Below are positions 1 to 8,848 of a stretch of 64,000 bases of DNA, one piece after another; within the stretch, counting starts at the first letter, position 1, and each line of letters starts with the position of its first letter. The position numbers and the translations under genes are program-made. Below the pieces are notes generated by a model. It saw nothing but the letters and a program-made list of their open reading frames with translations. It was not told the origin of the DNA and did no database searches. The DNA comes from Pedobacter sp. R20-19 (lineage in GTDB: Bacteria; Bacteroidota; Bacteroidia; Sphingobacteriales; Sphingobacteriaceae), in NCBI RefSeq assembly GCF_000708265.2, contig NZ_JCKI01000007.1, forward strand, positions 265,626 through 329,625. Direction: 5' to 3'.

Positions 1-1
1 A

Positions 2-460
2 TTGGCAGATGATCATTTTAAGATGATTGTTATTAATTCTCTTCAGTATCTAACTCAACAGAAATTAATAGAGATTTATGGCTATGTTATTATGCCTAAT
101 CATATTCATCTCATCTGGAATATGTTAAAGCTAAATGGGAAAGAAAGTCCTGCGGCAAGTTTCACAAAATTTACCGCCCATCAATTTAGAAAACATTTAA
201 TAACTCATTCACCAAATTTACTTGAGAAATATAGATCAATAAAAGAAGATCGTAGCTATCAGTTTTGGAAACGAGACCCTTTGGCTATCCCCTTAAGTTC
301 TGAAGGTATATTAATTCAGAAATTAGATTATATACATGAAAATCCAACTAAGGAGAAATGGAATCTATGCGAATCAGTAGAAGATTATATTTGGAGTAGT
401 GCTAGTTTTTATGAAACCGGGATTGATAATTTTAAAATACTTACTCATTTTAGAGATTAA
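2..460 (+). CDS. Y1/HUH (REP-associated type) transposase, 5' end outside window
   Basis: The visible 152 residues match the C-terminal three quarters of a Y1_Tnp (IS200-like, REP-associated tyrosine transposase) protein. The metal-binding HUH motif is visible as PNHIHLIW, and the family's typical C-terminal block follows (KLDYIHENP, then YIWSSASFYETG). Such enzymes nick single-stranded DNA at small hairpins. The reading frame is open at the window edge, so the first methionine seen is not the true start; roughly 30-50 N-terminal residues are probably missing. No flanking inverted repeats of a classical IS are seen, but palindromic repeats follow directly downstream, which suits a domesticated RAYT. 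A complete IS200-like element beginning outside the window remains possible. Confidence 0.85.
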   Translation: MADDHFKMIVINSLQYLTQQKLIEIYGYVIMPNHIHLIWNMLKLNGKESPAASFTKFTAHQFRKHLITHSPNLLEKYRSIKEDRSYQFWKRDPLAIPLSSEGILIQKLDYIHENPTKEKWNLCESVEDYIWSSASFYETGIDNFKILTHFRD

Positions 461-490
461 TTGAGACTGGGTGTTGTATGATTGATTAGG

Positions 491-518
491 TTTCGGTTAG
501 TGGGACACCAACCGATAG
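491..518 (-). repeat. REP-like palindromic repeat, copy 1
   Basis: This 28-bp unit is nearly self-complementary, with arms around GGTTGGTG and CACCAACC. Its reverse complement matches 966-993 at 26 of 28 positions. It lies 30 bp after the Y1 transposase stop codon, the position expected for a REP hairpin recognised by a RAYT. Confidence 0.7.
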
Positions 519-611
519 AGAGAAGATTGTTAGCAAGTGAACATGAGAAAGTTGAAATATTGAAGAATAAATAAATCTCTTCCTAATTTTTGCACACTGG
601 TCATGAACGAT

Positions 612-703
612 CGTCACCCTGAATTTATTTCAGGGCCTTATTAACAAAAACATCTTATATAAGTCGCAACAAAAAGATGCTGAAATAAATTCAGCATGAC
701 GAC
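612..703. repeat. Inverted pair of CTGAATTTATTTCAG-type elements
   Basis: Two copies of a palindromic unit face each other. The left copy (612-636) contains CTGAATTTATTTCAG and the right copy (676-703) contains CTGAAATAAATTCAG. The outer ends TCGTCA and TGACGA are also complementary, so the whole 92 bp can fold into a long hairpin. It looks like a dispersed intergenic repeat of the REP/BIME kind and has no coding content. Confidence 0.65.
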
Positions 704-784
704 ATTGCTAACAAAGCAGCCAATATTAGTTTATTGGCTGCTTTTAGTTTTAAAAAGATAATAACTATTCCTGAAATATTCATC

Positions 785-850
785 CCGCAGACTCAGGAGA
801 TTTTCGCAGAAGCAAGTAGCAAAATCTGCGAAATTTGCTCTGATCTGCGG
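785..850. repeat. Imperfect inverted repeat (CCGCAGA...TCTGCGG)
   Basis: The outer ends CCGCAGA and TCTGCGG and the inner arms TTTCGCAGA and TCTGCGAAA are complementary around a 14-nt loop; the middle of the arms is diverged. This is a separate palindromic family from its neighbours. Its presence explains an apparent open reading frame across 734-1060. Confidence 0.55.
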
Positions 851-882
851 GACAAAGCCTTGTATTATGTTAAGTCATTTAC

Positions 883-910
883 CTATCCGTTGGAGTCTCA
901 CCAGCCGATA
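883..910 (+). repeat. REP-like palindromic repeat, degenerate copy 3
   Basis: This segment aligns without gaps to 966-993 with 24 of 28 identities and keeps the central GTCTCACC block, but its hairpin arms are partly broken. It appears to be a decayed member of the same family as 491-518 and 966-993. Confidence 0.55.
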
Positions 911-965
911 AAACCTACTTTATTACTGTATGATACGGCTTACTGCATAGCTTATGTTGCTTCCC

Positions 966-993
966 CTATCGGTTGGTGTCTCACCAACCGAAA
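966..993 (+). repeat. REP-like palindromic repeat, copy 2
   Basis: It contains a perfect hairpin of arms CGGTTGGTG and CACCAACCG around a TCT loop. It is the inverted partner of 491-518, so the two copies flank about 450 bp that holds three further palindromic elements. No protein is supported between 461 and 1197. Confidence 0.7.
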
Positions 994-1197
994 TATCCAA
1001 CCACCCATTCTTGATACACCCACCGAAATATCCTCCTACATATCCGTAAACCTCAACTAAAATATTAATCAATCAGAAATCTTTAATTTAACATCTATTC
1101 AAAAATTGAACAATTTCTAAACCATTTCATAACATAAAACCTAAATCGGCTTAACACTACAATAACACCTTTGCATCATAAAAAATCAGAACTAATC

Positions 1198-4100
1198 ATG
1201 ATGAAAAATTTACTTATTGCAGTGATGCTGTTTTTATGCTATGCCACCAATTCGGCCATGGCACAAACCACACAAGCATCAATTTCAGGAATTGTAACGG
1301 ATGATCTAAAGAAACCCATTCCAGGTGTTTCCGTACAGATTAAAAACAACTCAACTGGTTTTACCACCAGAACATCTACTAATGCTCAAGGAGAATACAC
1401 TTTTAAAGAATTGCCTTTAGGTGGTCCTTATACCGTTAAGGCAGCTTACATTGGCTATTCTGAACAAAATAGAACAGGCTTTATGCTTAACCAGGGCGAT
1501 GCAGTATCAGTAGCCATTAACATGCAAGAAACTTCCCAAAACTTAGGTGGAGTAGAAGTTAACGGGTCTTCATTAAGAAATAAAGTGCAGCAATTTGGGG
1601 CATCTACAGAGATTTCATCAAAAACAATGAACTTACTACCAGTAAACGGACGTAATTTCTCCAGCTTAACAGATTTATCTCCATTATCTGGTCCAGGTGG
1701 AATCTCCGGTCAGTTAGGCTCTTCCACTAACTTTACTATTGATGGTATGACGGCAAAAAACCCTACATCAGCGGGCAGTACAACCAGCCGTAGTGGTGCG
1801 CCATATTCCATCTCGATAGAAAGTGTACGAGAGTTTAAAGTGGTAACTAACCAATACGACGTAAGTTTAGGTCGTTCAGGTGGTGGTACCATCAGTGCGG
1901 TAACAAAATCAGGAACGAACGAAATTACAGGTAGTGCATTTGCTTATAACCGGGCTGATTTCTTGGCAAGCAAATATGACATCAGAGGGAATAAAAGAGT
2001 TAACGATTTCTCTACTTACCAATATGGTTTTAGCTTAGGTGGTCCAATCATAAAAGATAAATTACATTACTTTGCCGCTTGGGATCATCAGAGAGATTCT
2101 CGCCCATTAATTATTGCTGATATTAACTCGGATGCGGATGTAGCCCGTTTCAACATTACGAACACCACATTAAATAATTTTTTAGCTGTTGCCAGAAACA
2201 AATATGGTGTAGCCAATACGCCTCAGTATGGTTCTTTTGATAAAAAAAGAGGAACTGATGCCGGTTTCCTTCGTTTAGATTGGCAAATTGATGATAAAAA
2301 TTTATTAACGGTTAGGGATAATTATACCAACGATAGAAACCCATTGGGATTAGCTGACAATACGGCCATCAACTTTTATGAAAGTTATGGAAATGATAAA
2401 AACGTGGATAATAGCTTATTGGCTACGTTACGTTCTACCATCAGCAGCAAAGTTACCAATGAATTAAAGTTGCAGCATTTGTACACCTACCAAGCCAGTA
2501 CGCAAAATGACGAATTAGGTTTTGCCATCCCAAGAGCGGTTGTTTCTAACTTACAATCTACTACCCCAACTGGCAGTTTATTAACAGCTGTTCAAATTGG
2601 TGGACACCGCTTCGGACAAGAAGGTTTTACCAATAATGTGTTGCAATTGGTAGATAATTTTTACTATAACACAGATAAAATTAAATACACTTTTGGTGTA
2701 GATATCATGTACACCCATGCAAAATCATTGTATGGCAGTGAAGTAAATGGTCGTTTTACTTTTAACAGATCAGGTACAGGAACAAACGATCCAACTGCTC
2801 TACAAAATTTCGATAATTTAATACCAATCAGTTATTATAGAGAAGTTCCTTTAGTTGCTGATCCAACTGTTGTTGGCAAGTTATGGAATACTGCAATTTA
2901 TGGCCAAATGCAAACTAAACTGGGTAAAGGTTTAGATTTTACGGGTGGTTTACGCTTGGATTATAGCAAGTACCCAACGTCACCATTAAATCAGCAATTA
3001 TTTGATGCCATCGGTGTAAGAACAGATCACAAATTAAAGCAATTTTTGATTCAACCACGTATCCAGTTTAATTGGGATGTGAACGAAAACCATACCGATT
3101 ACGTTCGTCTAGGCGCCGGAATTTTTGGCTCAGATGTAAACAATTATGTAACCATTAATAACTTAACATTTGATGGTAAACATTTTGCAACTGTTGATGT
3201 TACAGGTACAGGAGTGCCTACTCCTAACTTTATTGGCTACAGAAACGGAACTGCTTCAGCACCAACGCTACCAGCACAACAAATCCCTACTATTAATACT
3301 TATGCTGACGATGCTAAAATACCAGTAGTATATAAAGCAAACTTATCTTATAACAAATTAATAAATGATAGAATAAGAGTTGGTATTACGGGTTATGCAA
3401 CATTGGCACGGAATAATTATATGTATGTAGACAGAAATATGGTTGCCGATCCTTTTTTCAGATTATCAAATGAAGGAAACAGGGGAGTTTATGTACCTGC
3501 AAACAGTATCATCACTGGTAATGGAACTACCGATTGGAAAAGAGGTCGTTTAACTAATCAGTTTGGTAGAGTATTGGAAATGAACAGTAAAGGGAAGGTA
3601 AATCAATTTGCGGTTGTTGTAGATGGAACCTGGAGATACTTTAAAGACGGAGAGATTTCGGCCAGTTTTACCTGGAATGATACAAAAGATAACACATCAT
3701 ACAATGGTAATGTGGCCAACTCAGCTACATTATCATTACCAGTTATAGATGATCCGAGAAATTTGAACAACATGACTTATTCAAATGGTCAATTTAGAAA
3801 CAAAGTGGTAGTTTATGGAACCTTACCATCATTTTATGGAATTAAAGCCGGTATTCGCTATTCGGGCATTGGCGGCACAAGATATAGTTTACTATCTGGT
3901 GGAAATACCAATGGTGATTTCGTAGCAACAAACGATTTGGCTTACATCTTTAACAGATCAAATACAAATGTACCTGCGGCACTTAGAACAGGTTTACAAA
4001 CCTTATTAGATAATGGTGCTGCAAGCCAAAGTTTGAAAGATTATATCACTAAGTACGAAGGTACATTTGCTGAGCGTAATGGCGGTATAAATGGTTTCTA

Positions 4101-4371
4101 TGGCACAATTGATTTAAGATTAGCTTATCAGATTAAATTCGGACGCGGTAAAAAACAAAGCATTGAAATTTCTGGCGATTTGTTTAACGTAGCCAATTTA
4201 TTTAAGAAAACCTGGGGTATTACAGAAACTCTAGGTACGCAGGCATTATATGCTGTTACCGGCTTTGACGCTGCAACTTCTAATTACAATTACCGCGTAA
4301 ACAACACTGGTATTGTAACGCCATCAGGTAACCCTTGGCAAGCACAAATCGGTTTGAGATACGGATTTTAG
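1198..4371 (+). CDS. Oar-like TonB-dependent receptor with CarboxypepD_reg domain
   Basis: A 1057-residue outer-membrane receptor that should use TonB energy to import an unidentified substrate. The start is placed at the first of two adjacent ATG codons (1198, 1201), which gives a clean signal peptide (MKNLLIAVMLFLCYATNSAMAQ-like; cleavage after AMAQ). A carboxypeptidase-regulatory-like beta-sandwich follows (about residues 25-110, ISGIVTDDLKKPIPGVSV), then a plug region with NFTIDGMTAKN and EFKVVTNQYDVSLGRSGGG, and a long barrel ending in aromatic F (LRYGF). The plug pattern is the Oar/'TonB receptor with carboxypeptidase-like domain' type rather than SusC. A CACCTTTG element at 1166-1173 is a 7-of-8 match to the Bacteroidota -7 box. 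It is followed by a terminator, so it is probably monocistronic. No SusD partner is adjacent. Confidence 0.9.
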   Translation: MMKNLLIAVMLFLCYATNSAMAQTTQASISGIVTDDLKKPIPGVSVQIKNNSTGFTTRTSTNAQGEYTFKELPLGGPYTVKAAYIGYSEQNRTGFMLNQGDAVSVAINMQETSQNLGGVEVNGSSLRNKVQQFGASTEISSKTMNLLPVNGRNFSSLTDLSPLSGPGGISGQLGSSTNFTIDGMTAKNPTSAGSTTSRSGAPYSISIESVREFKVVTNQYDVSLGRSGGGTISAVTKSGTNEITGSAFAYNRADFLASKYDIRGNKRVNDFSTYQYGFSLGGPIIKDKLHYFAAWDHQRDSRPLIIADINSDADVARFNITNTTLNNFLAVARNKYGVANTPQYGSFDKKRGTDAGFLRLDWQIDDKNLLTVRDNYTNDRNPLGLADNTAINFYESYGNDKNVDNSLLATLRSTISSKVTNELKLQHLYTYQASTQNDELGFAIPRAVVSNLQSTTPTGSLLTAVQIGGHRFGQEGFTNNVLQLVDNFYYNTDKIKYTFGVDIMYTHAKSLYGSEVNGRFTFNRSGTGTNDPTALQNFDNLIPISYYREVPLVADPTVVGKLWNTAIYGQMQTKLGKGLDFTGGLRLDYSKYPTSPLNQQLFDAIGVRTDHKLKQFLIQPRIQFNWDVNENHTDYVRLGAGIFGSDVNNYVTINNLTFDGKHFATVDVTGTGVPTPNFIGYRNGTASAPTLPAQQIPTINTYADDAKIPVVYKANLSYNKLINDRIRVGITGYATLARNNYMYVDRNMVADPFFRLSNEGNRGVYVPANSIITGNGTTDWKRGRLTNQFGRVLEMNSKGKVNQFAVVVDGTWRYFKDGEISASFTWNDTKDNTSYNGNVANSATLSLPVIDDPRNLNNMTYSNGQFRNKVVVYGTLPSFYGIKAGIRYSGIGGTRYSLLSGGNTNGDFVATNDLAYIFNRSNTNVPAALRTGLQTLLDNGAASQSLKDYITKYEGTFAERNGGINGFYGTIDLRLAYQIKFGRGKKQSIEISGDLFNVANLFKKTWGITETLGTQALYAVTGFDAATSNYNYRVNNTGIVTPSGNPWQAQIGLRYGF

Positions 4372-4410
4372 TTATTGAAAGATACCCTGTATCTTTCTAA
4401 AAAGTCATAA

Positions 4411-4447
4411 AAAAAGGGAATGGATTTTAATCCGTTCCCTTTTTTTA
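4411..4447 (+). terminator. Rho-independent terminator of the TonB receptor gene
   Basis: A GC-containing stem (AGGGAATGGA / TCCGTTCCCT) with a short TTTTAA loop ends in a run of T. It lies 40 bp after the receptor stop codon. Confidence 0.85.
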
Positions 4448-4453
4448 TGTTTG
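4446..4453 (+). promoter_or_regulatory. Candidate Bacteroidota -7 promoter element
   Basis: TATGTTTG matches the TAnnTTTG consensus exactly and lies 22 bp before the ATG of the ABC transporter gene. No convincing -33 element is visible because the upstream DNA is the terminator stem. Confidence 0.45.
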
Positions 4454-4475
4454 TACAATAAACAACAAAACTTTA

Positions 4476-6227
4476 ATGGGATTATTATTAGACTACCTGA
4501 AAAACCACAAGTGGATTGTGACTTTGGCTTTATTGCTGGCGGGTTTCAATATTGGCTTTTCACTTTTAGATCCATATATCACCGGAAGAATTTTAGATCG
4601 CTTCATCAACCAAAAAGATAAATTAACCTATGCCCAATACCTTTGGGGCTCACTGGGCTTAATTGGTTTAGCCATTGGGGCAGCTATGGTTTCGCGTATT
4701 GCCAAAAACTTTCAGGATTACTTTACCAGTGTAATCGTACAAAAAGTTGGCGCAAAAATGTATGCCGATGGTTTGCAGCATTCTTTGAAACTGCCTTACC
4801 AGGTTTTTGAAGATCAGCGAAGTGGTGAAACACTGGGGATTTTACAGAAAGTCCGCTTAGATTCTGAAAAGTTTATCACATCTTTCATCAGTATCTTATT
4901 TGTAAGCTTAATCGGGATGATCTTTGTAATCGTTTATTCCGTTTCCATCAGTTATAAGGTTACTTTGGTTTATTTTACAGCCATTCCAATTATTAGTTTT
5001 GTAAGCTGGTATTTAAGTCGGAAAATTAAAACCATTCAACGCTCTATTGTTGGCGAAACCACAGCGCTTGCAGGTTCTACTACAGAATCTTTGAGAAACA
5101 TCGAGCTGGTAAAAAGTTTAGGCTTGGCCGATCAGGAAATTGAAAGATTAAACAAAACCACGTACAAAATTTTAGGACTGGAACTTAAGAAAGTAAAATA
5201 TGTGCGGAGCATGAGTTTCGTACAAGGTACCACAGTAAACTTAGTAAGAAGCACCATGATTTTGGTTTTATTATTACTTATCTTCGATAACGCCATTACT
5301 GCCGGACAATATTTAACTTTCTTATTTTACTCTTTCTTCCTCTTCGGGCCATTGCAGGAATTGGGAAATGTAATTTTAGCCTGGCGTGAAGCTGAAGTTT
5401 CTTTAGGAAATTTCAAAAATATTTTAAGTACACCTATTGATAAAAAACCTGATAATCCCATTTCTATCCATAAGATTAAAGATTTAACCTTCAGTAATGT
5501 TGGTTTCAAACATCAAACGGCTAACAGAAATGCTTTAGAAAATATTTCATTCAAAACTTTTAACGGACAAACCATTGCTTTTGTTGGGCCATCAGGTTCT
5601 GGCAAAACAACTTTAGTTAAATTGTTGGTAGGCCTCTATCAGCCAAAAGATGGCGAAATTTTATATAATGGCACACCAAGCAATAACATTGATTTAGATG
5701 CCCTGCGAGAAAAAATTGGTTTTGTAACACAAGACACTCAACTTTTTTCAGGTACAATCAGAGAGAATTTACTTTTTGTTAACCCAACGGCAACTGATGA
5801 AGAATGCTTTAAGGTGTTAAATCAGGCGGCTTGCCAAACTTTACTGGCCAGGGCAGATAAAGGATTGGATTCATTAATTGGTGAAGGTGGAGTGAAGGTT
5901 TCCGGTGGTGAAAAGCAACGTTTATCAATCGCCAGAGCATTATTACGCCAACCTGATATTTTGGTATTTGATGAAGCCACCTCTTCATTGGATTCTATTA
6001 CAGAAGAAGAAATTACTAAAACGATTCGTTCAGTTTCAATTTTAACAGATCACATTACCATTCTAATTGCCCACCGGTTATCAACCATTAAACATGCTGA
6101 TGTGATTTACGTTTTAGAGAAAGGCCATATCATTGAACAAGGCAAACATGAAGAACTAATTGCACAAAACGGTTTATACCAGGCCATGTGGCGCCAACAA
6201 ATTGGCGAAAGGATTGTTGAAGTTTAA
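4476..6227 (+). CDS. ABC transporter, fused permease and ATPase
   Basis: A 583-residue exporter half-molecule: an N-terminal transmembrane domain with about six hydrophobic segments (residues 15-310) followed by a nucleotide-binding domain. The ATPase shows Walker A GPSGSGKTT (about 371-379), signature VSGGEKQR (about 475), Walker B ILVFDEATS (about 495-503) and an H-loop AHRLS (about 531). The length and architecture are those of homodimeric MsbA/multidrug-type exporters. The substrate cannot be told from sequence. The next gene begins 14 bp after its stop and may be cotranscribed. Confidence 0.93.
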   Translation: MGLLLDYLKNHKWIVTLALLLAGFNIGFSLLDPYITGRILDRFINQKDKLTYAQYLWGSLGLIGLAIGAAMVSRIAKNFQDYFTSVIVQKVGAKMYADGLQHSLKLPYQVFEDQRSGETLGILQKVRLDSEKFITSFISILFVSLIGMIFVIVYSVSISYKVTLVYFTAIPIISFVSWYLSRKIKTIQRSIVGETTALAGSTTESLRNIELVKSLGLADQEIERLNKTTYKILGLELKKVKYVRSMSFVQGTTVNLVRSTMILVLLLLIFDNAITAGQYLTFLFYSFFLFGPLQELGNVILAWREAEVSLGNFKNILSTPIDKKPDNPISIHKIKDLTFSNVGFKHQTANRNALENISFKTFNGQTIAFVGPSGSGKTTLVKLLVGLYQPKDGEILYNGTPSNNIDLDALREKIGFVTQDTQLFSGTIRENLLFVNPTATDEECFKVLNQAACQTLLARADKGLDSLIGEGGVKVSGGEKQRLSIARALLRQPDILVFDEATSSLDSITEEEITKTIRSVSILTDHITILIAHRLSTIKHADVIYVLEKGHIIEQGKHEELIAQNGLYQAMWRQQIGERIVEV

Positions 6228-6241
6228 TAAATCTTCATTAC

Positions 6242-6457
6242 ATGTTATTAGCACAAATAGAAAGCAATCAGATTGCAATCATTATTATTATTGCCGCAAT
6301 ACTGTGGTTGGCATTTATAATCATAACCTTATATCACTTATCAAGAAATACCAATATGCTTTTTCCTGTTAAAGTACTTTGGTTTATTATCATCCTGTTC
6401 GCTCCTTTCATAGGATCAATCGCTTACTTAGTTTGGGGCAAGAACAGAAAGTTTTAA
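6242..6457 (+). CDS. Small PLDc_N-like membrane protein
   Basis: A 71-residue protein with two hydrophobic helices (residues 9-32 and 42-63) and a short charged tail. The second helix ends in GSIAYLVWGK, which resembles the PLDc_N family (the N-terminal membrane anchor of cardiolipin-synthase-like proteins that also occurs alone in Bacteroidota). It starts 14 bp after the ABC transporter stop codon, so cotranscription is likely. No catalytic HKD motif is present, so it cannot be a phospholipase itself. Its function is unknown. Confidence 0.75.
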   Translation: MLLAQIESNQIAIIIIIAAILWLAFIIITLYHLSRNTNMLFPVKVLWFIIILFAPFIGSIAYLVWGKNRKF

Positions 6458-6513
6458 TTTTTTTTTGCGATTGATTTCAAGAGGCTGTATTATTAATTTG
6501 AAATGTTATACCG

Positions 6514-6564
6514 AGCCTGTTGAAGGACTTATGAAAAACGTCTTTAATAGTGTTTCGACAAGCT
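6514..6564. repeat. Inverted repeat AGCCTGTTGAA...TTCGACAAGCT
   Basis: Two 11-bp arms match at 9 of 11 positions when one is reverse-complemented. It begins a roughly 690-bp gene-free, repeat-rich spacer (6458-7150). The same spacer holds a hairpin around 6768-6779 (CTTTTGGTGCCAAAAG). Confidence 0.55.
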
Positions 6565-6581
6565 ATCATTGACGTAACTGC

Positions 6582-6604
6582 TGAAATAAATTATCCCTCA
6601 ACAT
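6582..6604 (+). repeat. 23-bp direct repeat, copy 1
   Basis: This 23-bp segment, beginning TGAAATAAATTATCCC, recurs exactly at 7095-7117, 513 bp downstream. Both copies follow a related CATTGACGT-containing sequence (about 6568 and 7027). Confidence 0.7.
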
Positions 6605-6926
6605 AGCGAGAAGTCATAGCAATTGCCTTAGTCTCCCTACAAGGCCAAACCACTGTTTCCTCGTTCTGCTCTTAGACCGGCATGGTCAATTTTTCGGGAT
6701 GGCACTGATCAAGCCCACCTACTGACTTCCACAGAAAAATTGCGAGACGGCACTTTTGTTTCTTTTGGTGCCAAAAGAAAATGAGCCCGTCCGGCCAGGA
6801 CAAAATAAAATTGAAATTTTAGAAACCTCGGATATGATGTCATTCGATAATTGATCGTTCAAAATTTTATAGCTTGCAGATACTTCGTGCTTCAGCATGG
6901 TATCAGTTGTCTCTAGCGATAGCATT

Positions 6927-6953
6927 AAGATTGCTTCTTACCTCGCAATGACG
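6927..6953 (+). repeat. Dispersed repeat (AGATTGCTTC...CGCAATGACG)
   Basis: The two blocks AAGATTGCTTC and CGCAATGACG are shared with a second spacer at 30814-30865, where they are further apart. This is the type of intergenic repeat often found in Sphingobacteriaceae genomes. No gene is supported here. Confidence 0.5.
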
Positions 6954-7094
6954 GAAATGGATCAAAATACCCTAATATAATTATTGGATTTCATTAAATA
7001 TGGCATGAATTAGTTAAGGTAACTACCATTGACGTGATTATCAAAACAACCAAAAGTCAATTAATTATAAAAACATAACGTACATTGATTTTTA

Positions 7095-7117
7095 TGAAAT
7101 AAATTATCCCTCAACAT
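7095..7117 (+). repeat. 23-bp direct repeat, copy 2
   Basis: Exact copy of 6582-6604, lying 33 bp beyond the 3' end of the MFS gene, which reads toward it from the other strand. Confidence 0.7.
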
Positions 7118-7150
7118 TACAAGTCTTGATATAATACAGTCTTTCAAAAA

Positions 7151-8437
7151 CTAAGCTGCATTTGCAGTTTGTTCATTAATATCCTGCAAACTCAACTTCG
7201 TTAATGATTTCGTTTTTAACCACGTGATAAATGCGATTCCAATCGTCATGCTGCCACCAAAAACAACTGCAGGAACCAGCGTTAATAACTTGGCTGACAA
7301 ACCAGATTCAAATTCACCAATTTCATTAGATGAACCAATAAACATACTGTTTACCGCAGAAACCCTTCCACGCATCTCATCAGGTGTAAGTAACTGCATA
7401 ATGGTTTGACGGATGATTACGCTTACGCTATCAAATGAGCCTTCTAAAAACAAGAAAAAGAGTGTTAAGTAGAAGTTTCTTGAAAGTCCGTAACAAATAA
7501 TGCTGAGGCCAAATCCGGTAACAGCAATCAACAAATTACGCCAGGGTTTTCCCATAGGCGAAAATCTGGTCATCAGAAGCATGGTAATTACTGCCCCTGA
7601 AGATGCCGCACCACGCATCATCCCCAGACCAAATGATCCTAAATGAAATACATCTTTAGCAAAAATCGGTAACAGGGCTACTGCACCACCAAAAAACACA
7701 GAGAAAAGATCAAGACTCATCGCCCAAACCATCATCTTGGTTTTAAACACAAATTGGATTCCCTCTTTTAAACTATGAAAAATATTTTCCTTTGGAATAT
7801 ATTTTGAAGGATGTTTTTTTAATGTGAAGATGCAAATTAAGGAGATAGAAACCAGGATAACAATTACACTATATGCAGCCGTAATACCCCATAACCAATT
7901 AACCAAACCTCCTGTTAACGGACCAATAATAGTGGCTAACTGCCAGGTACTACTGCTCCAGGTACTTGAATTGGGGTACAATTTCTTAGGTACAATTTCC
8001 GCCATTAATGAAAATGTTGCCGGGCCAAAAAAACCTCGTGCAATACCAATGCAGAATACAAGACCATACATCACGAGCACAATCAAATCCTCTTTAAGGT
8101 GAAGGTATTGGCTGGTAATAATCAACATTAAAACCGATGCAAGCCAAACGCCAGAGAATATTTTAATCAGTAAGCCACGCTTTTCACTTTTATCTGCGAT
8201 GTAACCACCGTAAAGTGCTATTCCTATAGCCGGTATGGCTTCGCATAACCCAACCAACCCCAACTTTAACGGATCATGGGTTAAATCATAAATATGATAT
8301 CCGATCACTACCGCCTGCATTTGATAAGCAAGGGTAAAGAAAAACCTCATCCCTAAAAAGGAACGAAATTCTTTATACCGCAACGCTGCGAATGGATCTT
8401 GTTTAACGATTACGGAGTTGGAATCTGAATTTGCCAC
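7151..8437 (-). CDS. MFS transporter
   Basis: A 428-residue major facilitator with about 12 hydrophobic segments. The loop after TM2 (GGYIADKSEKRGLLIK) corresponds to the MFS signature, and the protein resembles the EntS/MFS_3 branch of exporters (LTPDEMRGRVSAVNSMFIG near residue 352). Its transported compound is unknown. The start is GTG, the only in-frame choice that keeps the hydrophilic N-terminus before TM1. It stands alone, flanked by repeat-rich spacers on both sides. Confidence 0.88.
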   Translation of the reverse strand: MANSDSNSVIVKQDPFAALRYKEFRSFLGMRFFFTLAYQMQAVVIGYHIYDLTHDPLKLGLVGLCEAIPAIGIALYGGYIADKSEKRGLLIKIFSGVWLASVLMLIITSQYLHLKEDLIVLVMYGLVFCIGIARGFFGPATFSLMAEIVPKKLYPNSSTWSSSTWQLATIIGPLTGGLVNWLWGITAAYSVIVILVSISLICIFTLKKHPSKYIPKENIFHSLKEGIQFVFKTKMMVWAMSLDLFSVFFGGAVALLPIFAKDVFHLGSFGLGMMRGAASSGAVITMLLMTRFSPMGKPWRNLLIAVTGFGLSIICYGLSRNFYLTLFFLFLEGSFDSVSVIIRQTIMQLLTPDEMRGRVSAVNSMFIGSSNEIGEFESGLSAKLLTLVPAVVFGGSMTIGIAFITWLKTKSLTKLSLQDINEQTANAA

Positions 8438-8791
8438 TTAAAAGAGTTTATCTGCAAAATTAAGCTTTGAAAATTAATAATAGGAATAGATAAATACTTA
8501 AGATGGATTATTTGGTAAGTTGGTGAGGCGAAAAGCTGATGAGTTGTTGGATAAGTTTAGAATAGGTGAGGTAAATATGAGTGAGACGGGCAATTAAATC
8601 TCTAATTATGTAAATTCAAATAACGGTATTAATTACTAATTTAATACAGATCGCTACCTTAACAACTCTCCCCTATAAACCTAAACGCCTAACCCTCTAA
8701 ACTCCTAACCATTTTGCCTTCTTACCAAATCACCAACTTACCGCCTAAATACCTAATCCGCTAAACCACTAACCTTTTCACCTTCCCAAAC
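8438..8791. other. Gene-free spacer with low-complexity CTAA-rich tract
   Basis: No coding region is seen. From about 8660 to 8785 the + strand is built from many variants of a short CCTAA/CTAAAC motif, strongly purine/pyrimidine skewed and almost without G. It looks like a degenerate short tandem repeat. The first 20-60 bp must hold the MFS promoter, but no clear -7 box is visible. Confidence 0.5.
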
Positions 8792-8829
8792 AAAAAACCC
8801 GATGGATAGCATTACACCATCCATCGGGT
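8792..8829 (-). terminator. Terminator of the susC-susD operon
   Basis: The stem CCCGATGGAT / ATCCATCGGG with an 11-nt loop is followed on the minus strand by a U-run. It lies 20 bp after the susD-like stop codon. Confidence 0.85.
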
Positions 8830-8848
8830 CAAATTTTAGATCACACTC

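Noticed and set aside
734..1060. A 108-codon + strand open frame
   Set aside because: It is built across several palindromic repeats (785-850, 883-910, 966-993), starts without a good context and resembles no protein family.
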